Notes: generated by a model from the letters alone, not told the origin. Positions 25,035 to 32,889 are shown, counted from the first letter of the stretch. The stretch is DNA of 64,000 bases from an uncultured Roseateles sp. (GCF_963422335.1 NZ_OY729424.1:2170001-2234000), one strand, 5' to 3'. Program-made: numbers and translations.

Positions 25035-25136
25035 GTCTAACGTTTGACATGAGGCGCAGACAACGGCGGCACAAACCTTGGAAAGAAGCCAAAAGGTTGC
25101 ACGCCGTTGGCTGTCGCCTCGATGGAAGGGTTAGCC
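25035..25136 (-). repeat. attC of c35 (family A variant, 102 bp)
   Basis: R' side GTCTAAC, R'' GTTAGCC. Same sequence as the c19 site except the first bases of the R' core. Confidence 0.92.
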
Positions 25137-25137
25137 A

Positions 25138-25542
25138 TCATTTTGGGATCGGGGAGGCTACCAAAGTGGCGTCGAGTTCTTGGGAGAAGCACTGCAGAAC
25201 CGAATTCAGCACTCGCCCGATGACATACGAGCGAAGCTGGAGATCTTCTGTAGCTCGGAGGATCGCCTCGTCGCCCTGCCCGAGCAGAGGCGCTAGGCGA
25301 GAATCGGCCGCGACTGAGCGGTTGGCGCATGAACAGACTTGCCGTGAATCTATACCTCGCGCAGCTGCAAGCGTAGCAATTTCCTTTCGCCCAAGCACTG
25401 GTGCGAGGAAAGACGTGCAAGTGGCGTCCACCAACTGGCCAATCACTTTAGTTTCCTGCGCTTGCACAGGTGCGGCGGAGATGGTGAGCGTAAGCAATGC
25501 GGCGCTTGCGATGTTGAATTTCAGGGATTGCGAGTGATGCAT
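25138..25542 (-). CDS. c35 cassette, secreted protein, identical copy of c19
   Basis: 134 residues. Signal peptide (LKFNIASAALLTLTISAAPVQA) and a mature domain with four cysteines (DATCTSFL, VCSCANRS, VLQCFSQ). Family not recognised. The gene, its attC and its leader to the next attC read the same as at 33612-34166. Confidence 0.8.
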   Translation of the reverse strand: MHHSQSLKFNIASAALLTLTISAAPVQAQETKVIGQLVDATCTSFLAPVLGRKEIATLAAARGIDSRQVCSCANRSVAADSRLAPLLGQGDEAILRATEDLQLRSYVIGRVLNSVLQCFSQELDATLVASPIPK

Positions 25543-25582
25543 TCGTTGTACTTGCTACGCGCGGAACTGCGGCGATTGTGAT

Positions 25583-25684
25583 GGCTAACGTTTGACATGA
25601 GGGGCAGACAACGGCGGCACCAGCTTTGGCAACCAGCACAAGCTAAGCTCGCCGTTGGATGTCCCCTCGATGGATGGGTTAGGG
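25583..25684 (-). repeat. attC of c34 (family A, 102 bp)
   Basis: R' GGCTAAC, R'' side GTTAGGG. Confidence 0.92.
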
Positions 25685-25688
25685 AGCG

Positions 25689-26222
25689 CTAGATAACCGA
25701 TTGGCAGTCCAGCTGTAGCCTCGCTACACGATGCTTTCGGTGCTGAACCGCCAGGCACGCAACCTCCCCGCATACTTTGAATTCTCCTTCATTCGGCGGA
25801 GCCTTGACGCCGTAAAACGCAAGGAAATCATTCAACTTCTGACCAACGTAGACGCCGCTCATCAGGCGCCACCTACTAGAACTGATTTCAATCTCAAGTG
25901 GCGACAGGACACGTTCGCCTGAGATTTCAAGCAGATCGGCGTTGAGCCCAGGCATCTGAATCTTGACCCGCCGGCAACTGTACTTCTGTGCGTCGCAGTA
26001 CTCTGCGACATCGCTCGAAATGCTCTGCGAGACCACCGGCCCTAAGCCACGAAGCTCTTTCAAAGAGGGAGGGAGTGCCGCTGAAACGGCTTCGCATTGA
26101 CGAAACGGATCGCCAATCGTTGCTTCGACGCTCGGCAGCGGCAAAGTGGTTGCGGCTGCAACCGAGCTTCCGAGGAGCGCTGTAACGATCAGCAGCCCAA
26201 CACCATCGAAAGAAAGAAGCAT
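25689..26222 (-). CDS. c34 cassette, secreted protein, unknown
   Basis: 177 residues. A hydrophobic leader (VGLLIVTALLGSSVAAA) is followed by a soluble domain with about six cysteines (FRQCEAV, AEYCDAQKYSCRR, KVCGEVACLA, LDCQSVI), suggesting disulfides in the periplasm. No family recognised. Confidence 0.75.
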   Translation of the reverse strand: MLLSFDGVGLLIVTALLGSSVAAATTLPLPSVEATIGDPFRQCEAVSAALPPSLKELRGLGPVVSQSISSDVAEYCDAQKYSCRRVKIQMPGLNADLLEISGERVLSPLEIEISSSRWRLMSGVYVGQKLNDFLAFYGVKAPPNEGEFKVCGEVACLAVQHRKHRVARLQLDCQSVI

Positions 26223-26228
26223 TTCGCT

Positions 26229-26330
26229 CCCTAACGTTTGACATGAGGGGCAAACGACGGCGGCACCAGCTTGGACAGAAAGCCAAAACCTGGACCGCCG
26301 TTGTTTGTCCCCTCGATGGAATGGTTAGGC
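26229..26330 (-). repeat. attC of c33 (family A, 102 bp)
   Basis: R' side CCCTAAC, R'' GTTAGGC. Confidence 0.92.
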
Positions 26331-26591
26331 CGCAGCATCTGCAAGCCGCCATATGAAAATTTCAGAGAAGTCGGCAAAACAAGTCTTGCACACCCAGTGA
26401 TACCGGTCGGCTGTGCAGTACCCCTCCGCAAGGGTGTCCGGCAATTCTCCGACCATGAATTTCGCAAAACAGAACTCGCAATGATCATGGTCGTTCTCTG
26501 GTGATGCCGGCGAGTACGCCCGCCAGGTGAGGGACGCATTCTTGAGATAGCTGAGTTGGTTGGTCAAACGCCAATCATCGGGTTCATGCAT
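26325..26591 (-). CDS. c33 cassette, small cysteine-rich putative metal-binding protein
   Basis: 88 residues. MHEPDDWRLTNQLSYLKNASLTWRAY, then HDHCEFCFAKFM and GYCTADRYHWVCKTCFADFSEIFIW. The two CxxC pairs with neighbouring His form a probable zinc site. This arrangement is that of a widespread uncharacterised family of small cytoplasmic proteins. Its first codons also sit, broken, at the head of c52. Stop in the R'' core. Confidence 0.82.
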   Translation of the reverse strand: MHEPDDWRLTNQLSYLKNASLTWRAYSPASPENDHDHCEFCFAKFMVGELPDTLAEGYCTADRYHWVCKTCFADFSEIFIWRLADAAA

Positions 26592-26597
26592 TCTGCG
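26549..26597 (-). repeat. cassette-head segment shared with 16644-16692
   Basis: Intact version: start codon region and first 14 or so codons of the c33 gene. Confidence 0.75.
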
Positions 26598-26666
26598 ACC
26601 TAACGTTGAAGCTGAGCCGCGAGCGGCGGCCTGCCGACGCGAGTCGGCTCGAGCGACTGGTTAGGG
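26598..26666 (-). repeat. attC of c32 (family B, 69 bp)
   Basis: R' ACCTAAC, R'' side GTTAGGG. Stem GAGCCGCGAGCGGCGGC/GCCGACGCGAGTCGGCTCGAGC. Confidence 0.92.
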
Positions 26667-26667
26667 C

Positions 26668-27168
26668 TCATCTTGGCATGTCCGTGGTTTCAGTCTTGCT
26701 AGCAACTACGCCACCTTTAATGGTGAACACGATGTATCGCTCGTACCGAGACTGATAGCCCATATGCACATACGCAAGCTGCCGACCAACGGGAACAACG
26801 AGTGAGCCCGTGTACCAGCTCGCGAAAACCGCGCCTGGCTCCACCGGAAACAATGAGCCGAGTGGGATCTCTCTTGGCTTCTCGTCGCAAGGGTCGGTTT
26901 CGATTCGGACTAGATATAGCCGCGATTCCCGAATTTCCCATGAGCCTCGATAGTCTCGCCACGAGCCAGAACAGACCTGCTTGCTTCGCAGTTTCTCGAA
27001 CCTAGCCAAGTTCTCGCCGAGCAAGAGCCATTGCCCAAGTGGCTCGGAGAACAGCATCTCAGATCTCCCATCAAAGGAGATCATCTCCGGAATCTGCGCA
27101 GTGGCTAACGCGCTGCCACAAGCTAGTCCCGAAAATGCCAACACGAGAAACGAGCGTCTGTCTTTCAT
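26668..27168 (-). CDS. c32 cassette, exported protein, unknown
   Basis: 166 residues. Twin-arginine-like leader MKDRRSFLVLAFSGLACGSALA, then a beta-rich domain (RFEKLRSKQVCSGSWRDYRGSWEIRESRLYLVRIETD, FASWYTGSLVVPVG). Likely periplasmic. The pattern of strands resembles small secreted binding domains, but no family is assigned. Confidence 0.78.
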   Translation of the reverse strand: MKDRRSFLVLAFSGLACGSALATAQIPEMISFDGRSEMLFSEPLGQWLLLGENLARFEKLRSKQVCSGSWRDYRGSWEIRESRLYLVRIETDPCDEKPREIPLGSLFPVEPGAVFASWYTGSLVVPVGRQLAYVHMGYQSRYERYIVFTIKGGVVASKTETTDMPR

Positions 27169-27176
27169 GGCCTGAG

Positions 27177-27245
27177 CCCTAACGTTGAAGCTGAGCCGCG
27201 AGCGGCGGCCTGCCGACGCGAGTCGGCTCGAGCGACTGGTTAGGT
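27177..27245 (-). repeat. attC of c31 (family B, 69 bp)
   Basis: R' side CCCTAAC, R'' GTTAGGT. Confidence 0.92.
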
Positions 27246-27644
27246 GGCTCTGGCAACATGCAAGAACTCTCCCGGCAAGTGCGCTGCCACACGAACCCAC
27301 GCCGCGCTGATGATCTCCTCGACATCAGCTCCGGTAATCAGTCCTGACGCAATTGGGCCGGCCCTGTTGGATTGGGCGTTCTCTTGAATTCTTTCGGCTA
27401 GCCAGCTTGCATCGAAGCCCGCCCACTCACCAGCAACTGATTGAAGATTGTGCGCAAGCACCGGGAACACGTCACACCAAAGAGCGATCGAAAGCTCTTG
27501 CGGGTTGAGTGAGGATTCAAGCACGCGTCTGGCAATAAACTTGTAGTCTCCGTCCTGCAGTTCCGTATCCAAGAACATCTCCGACAAGGCTTCCCAAAGC
27601 GGCCTCCGAATGGCAAGTTGCTCTTGCGTAAACACTCTGGTCAT
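27240..27644 (-). CDS. c31 cassette, DUF7079-like protein
   Basis: 134 residues. RRPLWEALSEMFLDTELQDGDYKFIARRVLESSLNPQELSIALWCDVFPVLAHNLQSVAGEWAGFDASWL follows the pattern I associate with DUF7079 (RRPVWEALSDLFLDTEL, VAGEWAGF). Soluble and helical, complete in length; function unknown. Stop in the R'' core. Confidence 0.82.
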   Translation of the reverse strand: MTRVFTQEQLAIRRPLWEALSEMFLDTELQDGDYKFIARRVLESSLNPQELSIALWCDVFPVLAHNLQSVAGEWAGFDASWLAERIQENAQSNRAGPIASGLITGADVEEIISAAWVRVAAHLPGEFLHVARAT

Positions 27645-27650
27645 TTCGCC

Positions 27651-27719
27651 ACCTAACGTTGAAGCTGAGCCGCGAGCGGCGGCCTGCCGCCGCGAGTCGG
27701 CTCGAGCGACTGGTTAGGG
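27651..27719 (-). repeat. attC of c30 (family B, 69 bp)
   Basis: R' ACCTAAC, R'' side GTTAGGG; one base differs in the loop from c31 and c32. Confidence 0.92.
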
Positions 27720-28123
27720 CACAGGCCTTGGCAAGCCAGGAACCTAGCCAGAACCGGCTGATGAGATTGCGAGCGTAGAACCAAGAGCTGCGTGCCGCGA
27801 CGGGAAGAACCCGACCGGCCACGAGCAGCACCGCCAGCCACCATGTGGCTCTGTAGCGCGATGCGTGCCTTCGGACTTGATTGGCCAGGCTGGCGTGACA
27901 GCGCCACGACAAGGGCACGGCGTCGCGCGAACCACTCAACAAACTGACTGCCAGGCGCAGCACTGCAGCGCGAAGCGCTAGCAACCAACTGGCAAGGAAT
28001 GGTGAGCGAAGGCACAGCGGTCGAGGCTGTTCTCTTGGCAGACACCAAGCCTCGCCCCGCGCTCCCTGCATTTGTATTCATCAGCATGGCTCGGAGCGAG
28101 CTGCCTGATTCACGCTGGCGCAT
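27653..28123 (-). CDS. c30 cassette ORF, family R, tandem paralogue of c29
   Basis: 156 codons from an ATG 15 bp inside the cassette to a stop in the R' core; the last 20 or so residues are attC-encoded. Low-complexity, Arg- and Ser-rich, with TIPCQLVASASRCSAAPGSQFVEWFAR conserved in c29. A second overlapping frame (LLALRAAVLRLAVSLLSGSRDAV) is hydrophobic and equally conserved, so which frame is used cannot be decided by eye. Confidence 0.4.
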   Translation of the reverse strand: MRQRESGSSLRAMLMNTNAGSAGRGLVSAKRTASTAVPSLTIPCQLVASASRCSAAPGSQFVEWFARRRALVVALSRQPGQSSPKARIALQSHMVAGGAARGRSGSSRRGTQLLVLRSQSHQPVLARFLACQGLCPNQSLEPTRGGRPPLAAQLQR

Positions 28124-28137
28124 TTCTTTTCCCTGTG

Positions 28138-28206
28138 CCCTAACGTTGAAGCTGAGCCGCGAGCGGCGGCCTGCCGACGCGAGTCGGCTCGAGCGACTGG
28201 TTAGGG
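28138..28206 (-). repeat. attC of c29 (family B, 69 bp)
   Basis: R' side CCCTAAC, R'' side GTTAGGG. Confidence 0.92.
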
Positions 28207-28607
28207 CTCGGGCTCTTGACCGCGACACGGCCGACCTGCGGCAGCAGACGAAACCCAAAGCTTAGGCACACAAGCTGCCCCGGCCAACGGGACGAACCCG
28301 ACCGACCCCGAAGACCATAGTCAGCCACCATGTGGCCTTGCAGCGCATGGCGTGCCTTCTGAATTGATGTGCCTGACTGGCGTGCAGGCGCCCCGGCTTG
28401 AGCACGGCCTCGCGCGAACCACTCAACAAACTGACTGCCAGGCGCAGCACTGCGGCGCGAAGCGCCAGCAACCAACTGGCAAGGAATGGTTCTCGAAGGC
28501 ACGGCCTCCCGCGGCTGTTCGCACGATGCCATGGGCATGGTGCGCAAAACCGAGCCGCGCCTTGGCGGGGCGGACCTGAAGCACAGCGGCTTGCAAACCG
28601 AGCGCAT
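28140..28607 (-). CDS. c29 cassette ORF, family R, tandem paralogue of c30
   Basis: 155 codons from ATG 28607 to the R' core. The middle 150 bp match c30 closely, while both ends diverge. The alternative hydrophobic frame (28262-28471, MLALRAAVLRLAVSLLSGSREAV) is also open. Function unknown. Confidence 0.4.
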   Translation of the reverse strand: MRSVCKPLCFRSAPPRRGSVLRTMPMASCEQPREAVPSRTIPCQLVAGASRRSAAPGSQFVEWFARGRAQAGAPARQSGTSIQKARHALQGHMVADYGLRGRSGSSRWPGQLVCLSFGFRLLPQVGRVAVKSPSPNQSLEPTRVGRPPLAAQLQR

Positions 28608-28637
28608 TGACCGATGAAGTGGCACTGTCCTCCTGAG

Positions 28638-28739
28638 CCCTAACGTTTGACATGAGGGGCAAACAGCGGCGGCAGCAACCATGGCAACGAGCGCAAACTT
28701 GAACCGCCGTTGTTTGTCCCCTCGATGGAATGGTTAGGT
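28638..28739 (-). repeat. attC of c28 (family A, 102 bp)
   Basis: R' side CCCTAAC, R'' GTTAGGT. Interrupts the run of family B sites. Confidence 0.92.
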
Positions 28740-28743
28740 GCGT

Positions 28744-29136
28744 TCACTTGAAAATCGCCGGGGCGCCAGGAATATCGCGCAACGCTGACTTGCAAGCCTC
28801 GGGAGAAAAGCTTGCCTGGTGCTTCTCCCCCACGTCTCTGCCGGCACATCCTCCTATCTTCCCGCCAACCAGGACAGATTCCTCCTTGGTTTGGATGACA
28901 AGCGGAATATCCGATTCCAGTTTTACAAGACAAGAGTTAATGGCGACGGTCGCACTCCGTTCGCACTGTTCAGCTGAAAGGGCAAAGCAAGTCCGAATTG
29001 GTGCGCCTTCGGCACAAAACAGTTTGGGTGTCACCGTTGCATAGAGTCGCGTCCAGTCACTTCGCGCTACCCCGTCGGCGGATGCGAAGTGGCTTGATAG
29101 TAGAAGTATCAGCGCCAAGGGGAGGGTTTTCTTCAT
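28744..29136 (-). CDS. c28 cassette, secreted cysteine-rich protein
   Basis: 130 residues with signal peptide MKKTLPLALILLLSSHFASA. The mature part has six cysteines in pairs (LFCAEGAPIRTCFAL, EQCERS, NSCLVK, IGGCAGRD, EACKSAL), consistent with a disulfide-bonded periplasmic protein. Not assigned to a family. Confidence 0.8.
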   Translation of the reverse strand: MKKTLPLALILLLSSHFASADGVARSDWTRLYATVTPKLFCAEGAPIRTCFALSAEQCERSATVAINSCLVKLESDIPLVIQTKEESVLVGGKIGGCAGRDVGEKHQASFSPEACKSALRDIPGAPAIFK

Positions 29137-29141
29137 TTAGG

Positions 29142-29210
29142 ACCTAACGTTGAAGCTGAGCCGCGAGCGGCGGCCTGCCGACGCGAGTCGGCTCGAGCGA
29201 CAGGTTAGCC
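29142..29210 (-). repeat. attC of c27 (family B, 69 bp)
   Basis: R' ACCTAAC, R'' GTTAGCC; ACAGG replaces ACTGG beside the R'' core. Confidence 0.92.
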
Positions 29211-29801
29211 ATCTGCGTACAGCCCATTGCTGATGGCGAAACACTTGCAGCGCTCACCTAGTTTGTCCGGATCTTCATAGAACAATCTATCCAACTCATC
29301 GAGTTGCTTATGCCCCGGCGCCGCATCATTACCAATGGTTGGCATTTGACTGCACCGCTCGCTTCGATCCACCGGAACGAGTCCATCTCCGAAAAGAACT
29401 TCCTTCGCTCGGAGAAGTAGGCCCGCAGTCACATTGGCCTCCAACTCCCACAGTCCCGCCAAGGCGATACCGTACATCTCGCCTGAGCTGTTCGAGAAGA
29501 ACTGATCAAACCCACCGTTGTAGACCTCGCCAATTAGACAGGACACGGCGAAGTAGGTTTTCTCCTCAGGTCTCAGTCCATCGAATCCTTCTGAGGTGCG
29601 ATGAACGCGATCAACAAGGGTGCGCCAGTACTTTCGTTCTGCACTCTGTTCGTAAGCGCGATCCACTTCCCGCTGGCGCTTTCCGGCTTCAATTCGCTCA
29701 CGATAGCCGCCCATGCACGGCATGCAAAGACCGTTGTTCTTGGTCGCGGTATCCGGGTGTATTGATTCGCCACATACGCGGCAAGGAAGGCGAGTGCTCA
29801 T
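29205..29801 (-). CDS. c27 cassette, DMP19/DUF4375-like protein with zinc ribbon
   Basis: 198 residues. The N-terminal ribbon PCRVCGESIHPDTATKNNGLCMPCMGG (two CxxC pairs) precedes a basic helix and a DUF4375/DMP19 domain with the signature VSCLIGEVYNGGFDQFFSNSSGE near residue 85-108. DMP19-type proteins include DNA-mimic and immunity-like members. The added zinc ribbon is seen in some relatives. Stop in the R'' core. Confidence 0.87.
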   Translation of the reverse strand: MSTRLPCRVCGESIHPDTATKNNGLCMPCMGGYRERIEAGKRQREVDRAYEQSAERKYWRTLVDRVHRTSEGFDGLRPEEKTYFAVSCLIGEVYNGGFDQFFSNSSGEMYGIALAGLWELEANVTAGLLLRAKEVLFGDGLVPVDRSERCSQMPTIGNDAAPGHKQLDELDRLFYEDPDKLGERCKCFAISNGLYADG

Positions 29802-29807
29802 TCAGAT

Positions 29808-29909
29808 GGCTAACGTTTGACATGAGGGGCAGACGACGGCGGCACCATCTTGGACAGGAAGCCCAAACCTGGACCGCCGTTGGTTGTCCCCTCGATGGAA
29901 TGGTTAGCC
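29808..29909 (-). repeat. attC of c26 (family A, 102 bp)
   Basis: R' GGCTAAC, R'' GTTAGCC. Confidence 0.92.
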
Positions 29910-30000
29910 CGCTGCCGCAGAGCATGCCTCGCACGCCCCAGAAAGGCAAAGCGACAAGCCACAGCATGCATTTCTTTAAACGCGGACACAATACCTTGAT

Positions 30001-30285
30001 TCAAGGTTGCTTCCGCAAGTACATGCTTGGCAAGAGAGCTACACCGAAGGACAGGGAGATTGCCCCGCCAAGGTACTTGAGTGGTAAACCAAACAGAGCG
30101 ACGACAAGCCAACTCGCAAGCAAGAGTGCCGCGAGTAGTGGGACATACCGTTTGGCGCTGAACGCAGGCTCGACGCCTTGCCGGCAAAAAGGGCAGACCT
30201 TTGTCTTTGATTGGCGTTGACTCTGCCAAGCCGATGCGAACATGGCAATGGTTGCATCGCAGTGTGGGCATTTTAGTTTTCGCAT
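30001..30285 (-). CDS. c26 cassette, zinc-ribbon two-helix membrane protein
   Basis: 94 residues. MRKLKCPHCDATIAMF and VCPFCRQGVEP carry two CxxC pairs. Two membrane helices follow (VPLLAALLLASWLVVALFGL and YLGGAISLSFGVALLPSMYL). It resembles the c51 layout in miniature. The 91 bp between its stop and the attC hold no gene. Confidence 0.78.
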   Translation of the reverse strand: MRKLKCPHCDATIAMFASAWQSQRQSKTKVCPFCRQGVEPAFSAKRYVPLLAALLLASWLVVALFGLPLKYLGGAISLSFGVALLPSMYLRKQP

Positions 30286-30290
30286 CTGCG

Positions 30291-30359
30291 GGCTAACGTT
30301 GAAGCTGAGCCGCGAGCGGCGGCTTGCCGACGCGAGTCGGCTCGAGCGACTGGTTAGGC
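30291..30359 (-). repeat. attC of c25 (family B, 69 bp)
   Basis: R' GGCTAAC, R'' GTTAGGC. Confidence 0.92.
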
Positions 30360-30389
30360 GGCACTTGGCTGGCACGAGCGGCCCTCATT

Positions 30390-31115
30390 TCAAGGAGCCA
30401 AGATGTACTCATCGGCCTCCGGCAATGGATAGGCATTGGTGATTCTTATAGCAAACGTCGGCCCCTCAAAAGCTCGGAGGTTGCAGTGAAAGACGGGGGT
30501 TCGCTCAAGCTCGGGACGATCATCCCAAGGATCAACGGCAAGTGAGATCCATGCTGCCTTAAAAATTTGCCGCCGAGCACCGCCAACTGAAGTTGATGCC
30601 TCTTGATATAGCCGCTTTGCCTTCTTCATCCAATCGGAATCCGACTGATCTGAGGGCTGGTCCGCCCCATCAGGGTATTGAAGGTGCTTGTCGATAAGTC
30701 CGTCAAGTAGCAATGCCATGAACAGCGCCCAATTCCTTTCAGAGGAGAACAGGAAGTTGGAGAGGTCGTGCCGGCGAGCCAGCTCCAGAAGCTCACGACG
30801 CAACAAATCAACTTGGAACACTTGTTCAGACAGATAGTTCAGCAAGTCCTGAACCCCAGTGCTTTGGCTCGCAATCGCCGATTGCTTCTTTGAGATCTCG
30901 GCTAGCCATCGAAGGGCCGTCAGGGAGGCCGAAATCTGCGTATGGAGCGACCAGTTGCAATAGAGAGCTGTGACTGGAAAGTCCGCATGACTCCTGTTCG
31001 CTTCGATGAGCTCTCTGATTGTTGCAATAACGTTTCGCACGGCGCTTCCATCAACTCGACGGAGGCGCTTTGCCTTCTTTAGCAGCATGTCAAGGCGGTG
31101 CCTAGGACCGCTCAT
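30390..31115 (-). CDS. c25 cassette protein, unknown, helical
   Basis: 241 residues, the longest cassette product here. The N-terminal basic helix (RLDMLLKKAKRLRR) is followed by long amphipathic helices (VQDLLNYLSEQVFQVDLLRRELLELARRH, NWALFMALLLDGLIDKHLQ). Soluble; not recognised. Its start is 27 bp from the attC, longer than most, so it may have its own ribosome site. Confidence 0.78.
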   Translation of the reverse strand: MSGPRHRLDMLLKKAKRLRRVDGSAVRNVIATIRELIEANRSHADFPVTALYCNWSLHTQISASLTALRWLAEISKKQSAIASQSTGVQDLLNYLSEQVFQVDLLRRELLELARRHDLSNFLFSSERNWALFMALLLDGLIDKHLQYPDGADQPSDQSDSDWMKKAKRLYQEASTSVGGARRQIFKAAWISLAVDPWDDRPELERTPVFHCNLRAFEGPTFAIRITNAYPLPEADEYILAP

Positions 31116-31142
31116 CTGATACTCGGCGGGATCATCTGTGAC

Positions 31143-31211
31143 GCCTAACGTTGAAGCTGAGCCGCGAGCGGCGGCTTGCCGACGCGAGTCGGCTCGAGCG
31201 ACTGGTTAGAC
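31143..31211 (-). repeat. attC of c24 (family B, 69 bp)
   Basis: R' GCCTAAC, R'' GTTAGAC. Confidence 0.92.
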
Positions 31212-31535
31212 ATGGACTGCTCCAAAAGCTCCGAGCGTCAGACCAACCAGGAAAGCCAAGGCTCCACAGAAGAACACGACCGCCTCCAGGTCCTTAATGC
31301 GAGCTGCCGGGCGATCAGTTCCAATCACGAGCCAGAGGACGAGCTTAGCGGCGGGACCAGCATTTGACTCTTCCACGTCCCGAGCGCTCGCTGCAGCCAA
31401 GGAGCCGAAGACTAGGGCAGCCAGCCCTGTGCCCCAGAAGCAATACTGCAGCCATCCCTCAGGAACTACGAAAGCCGTTCCAGCGCCGACTGCTGTCGTC
31501 ACGGCCAGCGCGAACGCGATGCGGCTGTTGTTCAT
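31206..31535 (-). CDS. c24 cassette, small membrane protein
   Basis: 109 residues with three to four hydrophobic helices (IAFALAVTTAVGAGTAFVV, YCFWGTGLAALVFGSLAAA, KLVLWLVIG, AVVFFCGALAFLVGLTLGAFG). The start immediately precedes the next attC core, and the stop is in the R'' core. No family recognised. Confidence 0.75.
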   Translation of the reverse strand: MNNSRIAFALAVTTAVGAGTAFVVPEGWLQYCFWGTGLAALVFGSLAAASARDVEESNAGPAAKLVLWLVIGTDRPAARIKDLEAVVFFCGALAFLVGLTLGAFGAVHV

Positions 31536-31604
31536 GTCTAACGTTTGAGATGAGAGGCGGCGCCCGGCTTGCCGGGTGACGTCCTCTCGATTGAAGGGTT
31601 AGGC
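31536..31604 (-). repeat. attC of c23 (family E, 69 bp)
   Basis: Cores GTCTAAC and GTTAGGC. Hairpin GAGAGG.CGGCGCCCGGC.TTGCCGGGTGACGTCCTCTC. Confidence 0.9.
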
Positions 31605-31605
31605 A

Positions 31606-32043
31606 TCACTTGCGAACATTTTCTGAAGCGCCGCGTACGTAGCGACCAGTGGCGTATGCGCGATACCCAAACGACGAGCATTCACCAAATTGGGTGACTT
31701 GAACTTGCTTTGGTCGGGAGAATGTTAAGACGATGGTGCATTGGCCAGGGTCATATTCGCCCTGCTGCGGGCGATAGACAGCGACATCGCCTTGAATTGG
31801 AACGATCTCATTCTCAAGAATGGCGAACTGGCTCGATTGCTCTGGGTCTCCAGTCGGATTGAAGGTCGCTTGGAGATCCAGTGTGAACTCCGCTCGGTGC
31901 AACTTGGAGATGGTAAGAGTACCGGACTCAAATCTTGTAGCGGGCACGCGAACATACGTGCCTTCTATTGGAGCTGCACTTACGTTCATGGTTGCAAGTG
32001 CTAAGGCCAGCGAAGCGAACAGGTGCGTTTGCGTGTTTGCCAT
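31606..32043 (-). CDS. c23 cassette, secreted protein, unknown
   Basis: 145 residues. Signal peptide ending SAA (LFASLALALATMNVSAAP). The mature domain is beta-rich with a late cysteine pair (YDPGQCTIVLTFSRPKQVQVTQFGECSSFG) likely forming a disulfide. Probably periplasmic; no named family. Confidence 0.78.
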   Translation of the reverse strand: MANTQTHLFASLALALATMNVSAAPIEGTYVRVPATRFESGTLTISKLHRAEFTLDLQATFNPTGDPEQSSQFAILENEIVPIQGDVAVYRPQQGEYDPGQCTIVLTFSRPKQVQVTQFGECSSFGYRAYATGRYVRGASENVRK

Positions 32044-32052
32044 GACTGTGAT

Positions 32053-32154
32053 GCCTAACGTTGGAGGTAAGGGGCACACGACGGCGGCACGGAACTCGCA
32101 ATGGCCGACAAGCCAGGCCCGCCGTTGTGTGTCCCCTTGACCGACCGGTTAGCC
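32053..32154 (-). repeat. attC of c22 (family C, 102 bp)
   Basis: R' GCCTAAC, R'' GTTAGCC. Confidence 0.92.
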
Positions 32155-32426
32155 AGAAGCAGAGCAAGTTGCACCAACACATTGTGAAGCAGCGCGGCGA
32201 CGCTGCCGGCATGGGCGAAGCCGATGCCCCAAAGGAAGGCCGAACCAGGCGCTGCCGCAGGTAGGGCCAGCGAACTGGCACTTAAAGCTGTGACATCGGC
32301 AGGCACAGCGCGGCGCAGACCGGCGAACGCGAACAGACGGGTACAGCCGACGGAGCACCCGACTTGACCGTGATGCGCCAAGAAGGCGAGCGCCACGAAT
32401 GGCTTAAGCGGATGGTGAGCTGCCAT
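32055..32426 (-). CDS. c22 cassette, family P protein reading through attC
   Basis: 123 residues from MAAHHPLKPFVALAFLA. Two hydrophobic stretches (residues about 8-30 and 55-90, LALPAAAPGSAFLWGIGFAHAGSVAALLHNVLVQLALLLAN) suggest a membrane protein. The last third is attC-encoded, and the stop is in the R' core. Nearest in sequence to c9. Confidence 0.6.
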   Translation of the reverse strand: MAAHHPLKPFVALAFLAHHGQVGCSVGCTRLFAFAGLRRAVPADVTALSASSLALPAAAPGSAFLWGIGFAHAGSVAALLHNVLVQLALLLANRSVKGTHNGGPGLSAIASSVPPSCAPYLQR

Positions 32427-32441
32427 GAACTCGATGCTGCT

Positions 32442-32543
32442 GGCTAACGTTTGACATGAGGGGCAAACGACGGCGGTACCCGCCTGCGCAACCAGCACAA
32501 GCCTAAACCGCCGTTGTTTGTCCCCTCGATGGAATGGTTAGGC
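32442..32543 (-). repeat. attC of c21 (family A, 102 bp)
   Basis: R' GGCTAAC, R'' GTTAGGC; GGCGGTACC loop start. Confidence 0.92.
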
Positions 32544-32632
32544 ACTACCCCGCTATACCCAACGAATTTCTTGATGGTGGACTGATTCTGCTGGAGAAAC
32601 TGACCGCAGAACAGGAGATTTCGCATTCGCAT

Positions 32633-32860
32633 TCATACGTCACCATCGTTGGAGTTGGCCGTGGCGCTCTTTGCTTGGACGCGCTTCACAACGTCATATG
32701 CAAACCCTGCAAAGCCAACCAGGAAAATTCCAATAGCCTTGGCTTGAGGCCAACTGAATAGTGGTTCTTGCACGGCGAGATAGCCGCCGATCCCGATGAG
32801 CGTCAGGCTCCAGATGAAGATCGGAATCTTCTCGAGTGGAAGGAGTAGTCCTAGACCCAA
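32633..32860 (-). CDS. c21 cassette, small membrane protein with unusual start
   Basis: 75 residues if the TTG at 32860 is used; there is no ATG in the open frame between the attC and the first helix. Two membrane helices (IPIFIWSLTLIGIGGYLAV, AIGIFLVGFAGFAYDVV) and a polar tail. The 89 bp after its stop hold no gene. Confidence 0.55.
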   Translation of the reverse strand: MGLGLLLPLEKIPIFIWSLTLIGIGGYLAVQEPLFSWPQAKAIGIFLVGFAGFAYDVVKRVQAKSATANSNDGDV

Positions 32861-32889
32861 AGTGACCTCGGCAGTTCTATTTTCACGGT

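Noticed and set aside
25049..25537. A 162-codon plus-strand ORF, repeated at 33626-34114, that might be a second conserved gene.
   Set aside because: It is antisense to the duplicated secreted-protein gene and begins in attC; it is identical only because the whole cassette is.
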